Positions 18,062 through 25,231 of a stretch of 64,000 bases of DNA are shown one piece after another (the stretch's first letter is position 1; each line of letters begins with the position of its first letter). The notes under the pieces are model-generated. The model had not been told where the DNA came from. It saw nothing but the letters and a program-made list of their open reading frames with translations, and searched no databases. This DNA comes from JAPPLB01 sp965218555 (GTDB taxonomy: Bacteria; Acidobacteriota; Terriglobia; Bryobacterales; UBA6623), in NCBI GenBank assembly GCA_965218555.1, contig OZ244625.1:3038001-3102000 (forward strand). Reading direction: 5' to 3'. The translations under genes were made by a program, and so were the position numbers.

Positions 18062-18080
18062 GGTGAGTAGTCTACCCTTC

Positions 18081-19583
18081 TCAGGCTGGGCGCAAGGCCG
18101 AAGCCTCAACGCGCTTGGTATCCGTCGGTATCGCGGGCAGCCGCACTTCGATCACGGCGCCGCCCTGGGGACGGTTCGCGGCGCGGATTCCGCCGCCGTG
18201 TTGGTGGACGATTCCTTCGGCGACGGTGAGCCCCAATCCGGTCCCGCGCGCGTCGAGACGGCTGGTTACGAATGCGTCGAAGATGCTGGGCAGAACTTCC
18301 TCCGGAATGCCCACACCGTCATCCTCGACCATGATCACGATATCTGACCGGCTGTCGGGCACGTCCTGTCGCACTCGCACGACGATGCTGCCGTTTCCGT
18401 CGATTGCGTACAGGGCGTTTTTCAGTAGATTTACGAAGAGTTGGATCAGCCGGTCCCGGCTTCCCTTGACGACGTGGAGTCGGTCCGCATCACTTTCGAA
18501 TGTGACTCGCGAAGCTCTTTCGTCAATGGCCACGAGGTTCCAGGACTCCGCGATGACCGGCGCGAGTTCCACCGCCTCCATCGCTTCGTCCGAGGATCGG
18601 GAAAAATTCAACAGTCCGGTGCTGATCTGCCGGAGCCTGGCGGCGACGCGCTGCATGCGAGCCAGCCGCCGCCGCGCCGCAGGATCGTCAACCGTTTCGA
18701 GCATTTTCTCGATAGAACCGACCAGCACGCTGAGCGGTGTATTCAACTCGTGCGCCACGCTCGCGCTCAGCAGGCCGATGCTGGCGAGCCGATCCTGGGC
18801 GGCCATTCGGGTCTTGGCTTCCTCCAACATGCGGTTTTTTTTGCGGAGATCCGCCGCTAACTCTTCGAGCCTCGCCAGAGTGCGCTCGAGGCTCGCCTCC
18901 TTCTCTCGGAGGTTCATCACGGTGGAGTTGCGCGAGCGCATGATATCGCCGATCTCATCGCCGAGGATCTCCGTCTGGTCGATGATTTCTCGGGCTCTTT
19001 CGTTTTCCAGCACCGCTGAGTCAGCCTCCAACGTGACGCGGATCGGCCGGTAGACGTACCTCGGCATGATCACCGTCTCCAGGAGCAGAACGGCGAGAAC
19101 ATAGAGGATCGCGAGCACGGTCAACAGTACGATCTTGGCGCGGTAGATCTCGTTTTCGTAGAACTCCGACGAGATCGTCAGACGGGCGTACGTGTCCGCC
19201 GCCGGGTCTTTGCGATAAAGGCGGTCCGGTGTTCCCGGCGCCTGCCGCACTTCTCCCGGATGCCGGTCGAGCCACTCCTTGACGTCGTCGGCGATTTCCA
19301 GTTCCTCGGCCGTCCCTTCGAGGTGCTCATAGATTTCCATCCGCGGCAGCTTCGGGACGCTGCCGCGCTCCACGAACATCTCATGGATCAAGTTGGTCTC
19401 GCGCTCGCGGGCCGTCGTGATCTGCTCTTCGATCAGGGGGATCAGCGAGAAGTACGCCGCACAGGTAAGAACAAGAAAGAAAAGGTTATGGAGGACAATC
19501 AGCTTCGGCCGAATGCGCAGGTTACCGAACAGCCGGCCGACCCGCCGGCGGAGCGTGTTCGGTCTGCGATCCTTCGGAGGCAT
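18081..19583 (-). CDS. sensor histidine kinase
   Basis: A 500-residue membrane sensor kinase. Helices near residues 25-50 and 150-175 frame an extracytoplasmic sensor of about 100 residues. A HAMP-like and coiled-coil linker (about 176-260) follows, then the phosphoacceptor box ASVAHELNTPLSVL near 278, N-box NLLKNALYAI near 390, G1 VEDDGVGIPEE and G2 RGTGLGLTVAEGIVHQHGG near 450. All catalytic motifs are intact. The response regulator gene starts 20 bases downstream. The signal is unknown; the sensor region shows no recognised domain. Confidence 0.92.
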   Translation of the reverse strand: MPPKDRRPNTLRRRVGRLFGNLRIRPKLIVLHNLFFLVLTCAAYFSLIPLIEEQITTARERETNLIHEMFVERGSVPKLPRMEIYEHLEGTAEELEIADDVKEWLDRHPGEVRQAPGTPDRLYRKDPAADTYARLTISSEFYENEIYRAKIVLLTVLAILYVLAVLLLETVIMPRYVYRPIRVTLEADSAVLENERAREIIDQTEILGDEIGDIMRSRNSTVMNLREKEASLERTLARLEELAADLRKKNRMLEEAKTRMAAQDRLASIGLLSASVAHELNTPLSVLVGSIEKMLETVDDPAARRRLARMQRVAARLRQISTGLLNFSRSSDEAMEAVELAPVIAESWNLVAIDERASRVTFESDADRLHVVKGSRDRLIQLFVNLLKNALYAIDGNGSIVVRVRQDVPDSRSDIVIMVEDDGVGIPEEVLPSIFDAFVTSRLDARGTGLGLTVAEGIVHQHGGGIRAANRPQGGAVIEVRLPAIPTDTKRVEASALRPA

Positions 19584-19595
19584 GCCTCCTCTGAC

Positions 19596-20255
19596 TCAGG
19601 GCAGCCGCTTCACCGCGATATTGCGGTAGCGGTGAAAACCACCCTCAACCCAGCCGCTTCCGGCGTGCACCTGGAGACCAATCATCCCGTCGGGCGCACC
19701 GCCGGCTGCATGGTTCGCCGTGTCTTGAAATTCCGTGATCTTTGTACCGTTGAGCCAGACGGTGATGCGCGGGGCTTCGCCCTCGATGCGAGCGCGCAGC
19801 GCGTTCCAATCGTCTTTGCGCCAGGCAGCCTGCCAGCCCTGTGAGTCGGTCCTCTTGACTCCTTTGAGCCGCTCGCCGTAGATTCCGCCGATGCTTCCTC
19901 CGTCGACGTAGTCGAGCATCACCTGATATGCTTGTCCGTTTGCGTTTGAGCGAAGGAACAAGCCTCCGTCGCATCCGAAGTCAGGCTTGATCTCGAGATA
20001 AACCTCGAAGTCCTGGTAGCGATCGTCTGTGAGTAGCACGCCGCCGTTGCCGGCGGGCCGCTGGCGGGCAGTCAATACCCGCTCGTCGATGCGCCATTCG
20101 GAGGTGTTGCCGTGGTGATTCGTCATGCTGACGTGCCAGCCGGCGAGATTCGAGCCGTTGAAAATCGGCGTGAAGCCCTCGGGAATCTCGCCGGCCCGTA
20201 GTAGGTCCGGCGCCCCCCCCAGAACCATTGCCAAACAAACGCAGACCACTCTCAT
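19596..20255 (-). CDS. DUF1080 (3-keto-disaccharide hydrolase-type) exported protein
   Basis: A 219-residue secreted protein with a signal sequence (MRVVCVCLAMVLGGAPDLLRAG) and one DUF1080 jelly-roll domain: GFTPIFNGSNLAGWH near residue 25, DFEVYLEIKP near 80, and WNALRARIEG near 150, ending VEGGFHRYRNIAVK. DUF1080 proteins were long unassigned and are now often labelled 3-keto-disaccharide hydrolases. The ATG at 20255 has AAAGG upstream and starts the signal sequence. It is 12 bases before the kinase gene on the same strand, but a common operon is not certain. Confidence 0.85.
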   Translation of the reverse strand: MRVVCVCLAMVLGGAPDLLRAGEIPEGFTPIFNGSNLAGWHVSMTNHHGNTSEWRIDERVLTARQRPAGNGGVLLTDDRYQDFEVYLEIKPDFGCDGGLFLRSNANGQAYQVMLDYVDGGSIGGIYGERLKGVKRTDSQGWQAAWRKDDWNALRARIEGEAPRITVWLNGTKITEFQDTANHAAGGAPDGMIGLQVHAGSGWVEGGFHRYRNIAVKRLP

Positions 20256-20386
20256 GACCTTTCGGCCTCCGGCAGCTAGTGTGGTGTTCCTGAAACAGGC
20301 ATAGACAGGCTCTCCCCCTTGTCGCTGAGGGACAGGGCCGTAACCCATGCGTATCTTGATGTTACAAGAACTTTAGCGTCTGGACA

Positions 20387-21166
20387 CTAGGCATGGATCT
20401 TACAGATGTAGCCTGCATAAGGGCTGGTGCTCTGTCGATGCCCTGGCGCAATCCCCGCGTCGCAGTAGTACAGGCTGCCCTTCCACCAGGTCATGCCGTG
20501 CGGGTCGGGATCGTCACGGTTGAGCTGGATCGCTTCCATGACCCGTCCGCTCTCGATATCGAACTTCAAAATCCGGAAATCGTTCGAGAACATGCACCAG
20601 ATAGACGCAGCGTCCCAACCCAGTCCGTGGGCGCGTCCCAGCGGCACTGCAAATGAATGCTTGACTTGCAGATCGGCGTCGGTCTGCGTGACGTTCTTGT
20701 TCGGACCGAATTGCGTGATCCACAGCGAATCCTGCGCCCACAGCACGCCGTGAACGCCTCCCCCGTTGGGGGTCGGATAGTTCTTCACATGCCGGCCCGT
20801 CTCGATCTCCAGCTTGACGATCCGGCCCCCCTTCTTCCCATCATGAGGCCGCGGAGGGCGCATCCCCGCCGGCCCGTTCGCGGCCATCCACACGAAACCG
20901 CCGCCGGCCGCAATGCCGCTGGTGTTCGACGACTGCGTCTCGTACGACGTGAGGGGCTTGCCCGTTTCCCAGTCGAGCAGATGTGCCCGGTCGGTCACCT
21001 GTTCGCCGCACCACAGGCCCGCGGCGGTTGCTTCCAGGCCGTTCGGATTGCCGTCCGGCGACTTGAACAACCTCTCGACCTTCTTGCGCTTGCGGATGGC
21101 GTAGTTGTGGTCGCTGGCGGAGGCGGCCGTGGCGATGGCAGCGAGTAAGGCTCGACGGGTCAACAT
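20387..21166 (-). CDS. exported beta-propeller protein (SMP-30/NHL-like)
   Basis: A 259-residue protein that starts with a possible Tat-type signal (MLTRRALLAAIATAASA). The body has repeated propeller-blade patterns (NGLEATAAGLWCGEQVTDRA, GGVHGVLWAQDSLWITQFG, HGLGWDAASIWCMFSND, HGMTWWKGSLYYCDAGI), as in streptogramin-lyase or SMP-30-type beta-propellers. A catalytic metal site cannot be assigned with confidence. The ATG at 21166 fits the signal; the frame extends upstream without support. It lies upstream of the DUF1080 gene on the same strand, consistent with a sugar or lactone role, which is inferred. Confidence 0.7.
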   Translation of the reverse strand: MLTRRALLAAIATAASASDHNYAIRKRKKVERLFKSPDGNPNGLEATAAGLWCGEQVTDRAHLLDWETGKPLTSYETQSSNTSGIAAGGGFVWMAANGPAGMRPPRPHDGKKGGRIVKLEIETGRHVKNYPTPNGGGVHGVLWAQDSLWITQFGPNKNVTQTDADLQVKHSFAVPLGRAHGLGWDAASIWCMFSNDFRILKFDIESGRVMEAIQLNRDDPDPHGMTWWKGSLYYCDAGIAPGHRQSTSPYAGYICKIHA

Positions 21167-21296
21167 GGCACCTGCTGGAACGAATCGGAAGCTGGCGCTA
21201 TTGTAGCGGATCGGCGCTGTCCCAACACCCCCCCGCAACATGCTTACACCTTTGTCGCACACCCAACGCTCAAGCCGGACTTCCAGGGGCGTATCC

Positions 21297-21302
21297 TATA
21301 AT
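21297..21302 (+). promoter_or_regulatory. possible -10 box of greA
   Basis: TATAAT about 148 bases before the greA ATG, with no good -35 at normal spacing. It would give a long leader that includes the hairpin at 21377-21410. Confidence 0.4.
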
Positions 21303-21376
21303 GGAGCCTGGTAGCAGGGATGTACCCGCGGGTGCTTGGAACAGTAGGGCGCGGAGTTACCAATTGACTTCTCTCG

Positions 21377-21410
21377 ATACCGGTTCGCGTCCTGCGGTGC
21401 CGGTATTTTT
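21377..21410 (+). terminator. terminator-like hairpin in the greA leader
   Basis: ATACCGG (21377-21383) pairs with CCGGTAT (21400-21406), followed by TTTTT and AG. It sits 40 bases before the greA ATG on the coding strand, so it may act as an attenuator rather than a gene end. Confidence 0.45.
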
Positions 21411-21449
21411 AGTTCCTCCGCCCGCGAACAATCGTGAGTGATAAACAGC

Positions 21450-21923
21450 ATGGCCCTTGACTTCATTCAGAAGCTCGAAGACGAGGTCAGGAAGCTCGAG
21501 TACGAACTGAAGAACGAGCTGCCGAAAGAAATCCAGCAAGCGCGCGAACTGGGTGACCTGAGTGAGAACGCCGAATACGCCGCCGCAAAAGAGCGCCAGG
21601 ACTATGTCGGTGCGCTGCTGGCAAAGAAGAAAAAGCGCCTCGCAGACATGCGGATGGTCGATTTGACCAAGATTCGGCAGGGTGTGGTCGGACTCGGATC
21701 GACAGTTGTCGTCTACGACATTGACCATGACAAGGAAACGCAATACTACCTTGTGACGTCGGAGGACGTCGATGCTCCGAACGGCAAAATCTCAACGACG
21801 TCACCCATTGGCCGCGCCCTGATGGGCAAGGAACCGGGCGATGTGGCCGAGATCCGCACGCCGGGCGGAGTGCGGGAGATGGAGATTTTGAAGCTGAAGA
21901 CGATCCACGAGCAGGAAGACTGA
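21450..21923 (+). CDS. greA: transcription elongation factor GreA
   Basis: A 157-residue factor that rescues backtracked RNA polymerase by promoting transcript cleavage. The N-terminal coiled coil contains the tip with acidic residues in LGDLSENAEYAAAKERQ (about residues 36-52), and the C-terminal FKBP-like domain has TTSPIGRALMGKEPGDVAEI near 115-135. The ATG at 21450 gives the standard family length; a GTG 12 bases upstream would add four residues. A terminator-like hairpin precedes it. Confidence 0.95.
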   Translation: MALDFIQKLEDEVRKLEYELKNELPKEIQQARELGDLSENAEYAAAKERQDYVGALLAKKKKRLADMRMVDLTKIRQGVVGLGSTVVVYDIDHDKETQYYLVTSEDVDAPNGKISTTSPIGRALMGKEPGDVAEIRTPGGVREMEILKLKTIHEQED

Positions 21924-21967
21924 CGCCCTTACCGCGCCGGACGCGCTGGACCGAGTTGGAAACCACG

Positions 21968-22654
21968 ATGGGTGTTACCCAAAAAATCGGAAGCGCGGCA
22001 GGTTACCTGCTGGGACTGATCGTCAAGCTGTTGATCGGGGCGAGAGTCCACCCCAACCTGCTGACCTGCATCGGGCTTGGCATCAACGGCATCGCCGCTT
22101 GGTTGTTCGCCCGCGGCGAGTTCTTCTCGGCCGGTGTCGTGGTTGTGATCGGAGCGGTCTTCGACTTGATCGACGGGCCCGTCGCGCGCCAGAGCAACAA
22201 GGTGACGCGCTTCGGTGGTTTCCTCGACTCGGTGCTCGATCGATATTCCGATCTCATCCTGCTGATGGGGTTGCTGGTGTACTACGCGAGTGTGAACCGT
22301 TTTTTCTATGTCGTTCTGACGGCCGTTGTAATGACGGGCTCGATATTGACGAGTTACGCGCGGGCTCGCGCCGAGAACTGCATCCCAAGCTGCAAGGTGG
22401 GATTTTTGGAGAGGCCGGAGCGCATTGTGCTGATCATCATCGGCGCGCTGTTTGACCGCATGGCTCCAGTCCTTTGGGTGATCGCCGTACTGTCGAACAT
22501 CACAGTGGCGCATCGCATCGCCCATACCTGGCGCGAAACGCGTCAGCTTGATGAAGCGGACCGCACATCGGACGCTAGCGATCAGAATCGCGTTCCGAAA
22601 GAGACCCAATCGGGCACGAATTCCGGGGAGATCCAGGAAGGATCGGTCGTCTAG
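21968..22654 (+). CDS. CDP-alcohol phosphatidyltransferase
   Basis: A 228-residue multi-span membrane enzyme that joins a CDP-activated lipid with an alcohol. The signature DG-x2-AR-x8-G-x3-D-x3-D is visible as DLIDGPVARQSNKVTRFGG, FLDSVLDRYSD around residues 65-95. Several hydrophobic helices flank it. The product (for example phosphatidylglycerol phosphate or phosphatidylinositol phosphate) cannot be fixed from sequence. The ATG at 21968 is used; a TTG 12 bases upstream is the alternative. It is 44 bases downstream of greA and may share its transcript. Confidence 0.9.
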   Translation: MGVTQKIGSAAGYLLGLIVKLLIGARVHPNLLTCIGLGINGIAAWLFARGEFFSAGVVVVIGAVFDLIDGPVARQSNKVTRFGGFLDSVLDRYSDLILLMGLLVYYASVNRFFYVVLTAVVMTGSILTSYARARAENCIPSCKVGFLERPERIVLIIIGALFDRMAPVLWVIAVLSNITVAHRIAHTWRETRQLDEADRTSDASDQNRVPKETQSGTNSGEIQEGSVV

Positions 22655-22679
22655 ATCAATCCTCGCGGCCGTGCAAACC

Positions 22680-22708
22680 GAAGGTTCCGAGCGATAATCG
22701 GAGCCTTC
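22680..22708. terminator. hairpin after the phosphatidyltransferase gene
   Basis: An 11-bp stem, GAAGGTTCCGA with TCGGAGCCTTC (one G-U pair), and a 7-base loop, in the gap before the second tonB. The following bases (TTCGTAAC) are a poor T-run, so termination is uncertain. Confidence 0.35.
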
Positions 22709-22767
22709 TTCGTAACAAAAAAGCTCTTTGGAGCGACTACATTGAGTAACACTTGGTCGTTCCTGCC

Positions 22768-23508
22768 GTGTTTGACCAAACCTTCGTGCATCTAGAGGGC
22801 GCCGGAGTCAAGCCGTGGACGGTTTTGGTCTCTCTGCTGGGGCAATCGTCCCTTATTGGCGCCGCACTCCTGCTGCCGCTGATTTACACCCACGCGATCC
22901 CGTTGCACGATTTGACAAGCTCCATTCTGCTGGTGGCGCCACCGCCTCCGGCGTCCGCGTCGGAGCAAAGGTCCCCGGAACCAGCCCGCAGGCCGCCGAG
23001 CCGGTTCGAGGGAGTTTTACATACGCCACGGGAGATCCCCAGAGAAATTGCGCTCGTCGATAGAGGCGCGGCGATCCAAGGACCGGCTTTGAGCGGCATC
23101 TCCAAGGGGATCCCGGGTGGGGTGATCGGGGGAATCCTGGATCTTTCGAGCACGCATGCAATGAACGTCCCGCCGCCCGCCCGCATCCGAGTCGGCGGCA
23201 ACGTGCAAGCAGCGAAGCTGGTCAACCGGGTGCTCCCTGTATATCCCGAGGAGGCGGCGGAGGAAGACATCAGCGGAACCGTGTACCTCGAGGCGACCGT
23301 TACCAAAGAGGGAATCATCCGGGGATTGAAGGTCCTGTCAGGACATCCCCTGTTGGTGGAGGCGGCGGTGGCCGCGGTTCGTCAGTGGCGCTACCGGCCA
23401 ACGCGCCTGAACGGAATGCCGGTTGAAGTGATCACCTACATTGTGATCAACTTCAAACCAAGCCCTCCTCCGATGCAAGAGTCGCAACCGCCCAAGCGGA
23501 GGAAGTGA
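22768..23508 (+). CDS. tonB: energy transducer TonB (second copy)
   Basis: A 246-residue TonB-family protein. It starts from GTG at 22768, giving MFDQTFVHLEGAGVKPWTV, the same pattern as the TonB at 3649-4401. The membrane anchor is around residues 17-38, followed by a short Pro-rich spacer without the long poly-Pro runs. The C-terminal TonB domain runs from about residue 140 (KLVNRVLPVYPEEA to VEVITYIVINF). No exbB or exbD is adjacent, so it probably uses the motor encoded at 1779-3555 or serves one particular receptor. It ends 10 bases before the convergent sialidase-like gene. Confidence 0.88.
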   Translation: MFDQTFVHLEGAGVKPWTVLVSLLGQSSLIGAALLLPLIYTHAIPLHDLTSSILLVAPPPPASASEQRSPEPARRPPSRFEGVLHTPREIPREIALVDRGAAIQGPALSGISKGIPGGVIGGILDLSSTHAMNVPPPARIRVGGNVQAAKLVNRVLPVYPEEAAEEDISGTVYLEATVTKEGIIRGLKVLSGHPLLVEAAVAAVRQWRYRPTRLNGMPVEVITYIVINFKPSPPPMQESQPPKRRK

Positions 23509-23518
23509 AAGCAGGTCG

Positions 23519-24643
23519 CTACTTCACGAAGTCCTTTTCAAAGAGTCGGCACTTGAGGGCGCCTTGCATCGTGGTGATCCACATCTCACCGGGCCGCCGC
23601 TCGAAGATCCAGGGATAAGACACGCGTTTGGCTGTGTCTTTGTGGCGGGCGATCACGACGGGGTTCGTCCAGGTCTGCCCATCGTCGTCGGAGAAAGCGA
23701 TGAAGAGTTCGGATCGTTCCCAACTGGCAAGCGTTTCCGAGCGAGAACCGCCGCGACGAACGGTGCTGTTCTTGCCTTCGAGATAAAGACGGTTCCAGGT
23801 CATCACGAGTCGGCCGCTTTGGAGCCGCGTCAGGTAAGCCGGAGAGCTGCTGGCGTCGATCTTAGTGGGCCGCATCTCTCTCCAGTAGCGCCCCTGGTCG
23901 TCTGAGAACGCTTCCCAGAAGTAATCGAGATTCGTACGGAGCAGCATCCAGAGACTGTGATCGCTACGCTCGACGATCGTGGCTTCTATCGCGCCGTCGT
24001 GGTGGCCGTGGCCGCCGAGGTCGAGGATGTTGCTCGGCTTCCAGGTTTTGCCGTCGTCGTCGGAGGAATAGGTTCGCGTGACGTGGCGGGGCGGGTTGTC
24101 GGTCAGGATTTGCGAAGTTAGAACAACGCGGCCGGAACCGGTCTGAATGATGTCCCGGACGGCGCCGCACCAACCGCCTTGAATGCGCTGCGCATCCTGC
24201 CAAGTGCGGCCTTCGTCCAGGCTGCGGACGGTCCACACGTCGAGGCGCACTTCGCGGTCCGGTGCGTTCTTCTCGTCGTCCCAACCCCAATTCCGCGAGT
24301 TGAGGTTCATGAAAGCCAGAATGATCGCTCCGTCGCGGGTGCGCGTAAGGACGCGCTCGTTGCTGACTTTGAGTTCGGGTCCGTCCGGAAACAAGGGGAT
24401 GGGATCGAGCCAGGTTTGGCCGTTGTCGGGCGTGATGTACGCGAACTTGTCTTCGACGGTGAGGGCGCTGCCGTCGGCCAGCTTTGTGTAAGGCGCGGCT
24501 TTGATCTGCGGCATGGCTTGAACGCGCGGTTCAAGGCGGATGTCGTCGTTGGCCGACACCGGATGAGGAAGAGCAAGATACATCGCCATGGCGGCTGCCA
24601 CGAGGAGCACGTGATCGTGTCTGGAACTATTCATTGCGTTCAT
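23519..24643 (-). CDS. exported exo-sialidase/BNR-repeat protein
   Basis: A 374-residue six-bladed propeller protein with a signal sequence (about residues 1-31, ending HPVSAN). Five Asp-box (S-x-D-x-G-x-T-W) repeats are seen: TPDNGQTWLDP, SLDEGRTWQD, SSDDDGKTWKP, SDDQGRYWRE and SDDDGQTWTNP. The family includes sialidases and other glycosidases or lyases. The full Arg triad and Tyr/Glu nucleophile pair of true sialidases was not verified, so substrate is open. The ATG at 24643 is supported by AGAGGTGA upstream; the frame extends further without signs of coding. Confidence 0.8.
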   Translation of the reverse strand: MNAMNSSRHDHVLLVAAAMAMYLALPHPVSANDDIRLEPRVQAMPQIKAAPYTKLADGSALTVEDKFAYITPDNGQTWLDPIPLFPDGPELKVSNERVLTRTRDGAIILAFMNLNSRNWGWDDEKNAPDREVRLDVWTVRSLDEGRTWQDAQRIQGGWCGAVRDIIQTGSGRVVLTSQILTDNPPRHVTRTYSSDDDGKTWKPSNILDLGGHGHHDGAIEATIVERSDHSLWMLLRTNLDYFWEAFSDDQGRYWREMRPTKIDASSSPAYLTRLQSGRLVMTWNRLYLEGKNSTVRRGGSRSETLASWERSELFIAFSDDDGQTWTNPVVIARHKDTAKRVSYPWIFERRPGEMWITTMQGALKCRLFEKDFVK

Positions 24644-24925
24644 GGGTGTCACCTCTTTTCGCTTGGCGTAGTTTTTCCGGGCCAAAGCATACCAACTGCC
24701 GTGCTGATAACGAGCGGCACGGCAGTTCGAAATGGCCTGCTCCACTCGCGAGGATGCCGCGGGGACTCGACGCTCCGAAGATATTTTCATCTATTTCGCC
24801 TTGCGTGCCGAGCAGCCGGGTCACGCTTCAATCATACGGCGGCGACAGGTCGATTTTTCCTGCTTGTGGGTATTCGGGCGGTTGTGGTACTTTCACGGTT
24901 ACGCTGAGAGGCAGGGAGCCAATCT

Positions 24926-25222
24926 GTGGAAGCTCTGGGAATGATTGAGACGAAGGGCCTTGTCGGAGCCATAGAGGCCGCCGACGCGATGGTCAAGTCC
25001 GCGAAGGTCGTGCTCGAAGGCAGGGAGTACATCGGCGCTGGCTTCGTGACCGTGACGTGCCGTGGCGATGTCGGCGCAGTGAAGGCGGCGACAGACGCGG
25101 GCGCGGCCGCCGCCCGGCGGGTGGGCGAATTGGTCAGCGTTCATGTCATCCCCAATCTGCACGAAGAGGCCGACACGAAGGTCGTGCCGAAGAACAGGGC
25201 CGCGCAAGGCGGCAAGGGATAG
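24926..25222 (+). CDS. bacterial microcompartment shell protein, BMC-H type
   Basis: A 98-residue single-BMC-domain protein that forms hexagonal shell tiles, like PduA, EutM and CcmK. The fold is clear: EALGMIETKGLVGAIEAADAM at the start, KSAKVVLEGREYIGAGFVTV, then GDVGAVKAATDAGAAAARR and VSVHVIPNLHEE. Only the last 15 residues are variable. It starts with GTG after a good AGGGAG site. The following gene (9 bases on) is an acylating aldehyde dehydrogenase. No pentameric (BMC-P) or trimeric shell gene lies in the window, so the compartment must get vertices from elsewhere, or this tile has another use. Confidence 0.95.
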   Translation: MEALGMIETKGLVGAIEAADAMVKSAKVVLEGREYIGAGFVTVTCRGDVGAVKAATDAGAAAARRVGELVSVHVIPNLHEEADTKVVPKNRAAQGGKG

Positions 25223-25231
25223 CGGTCCGCG

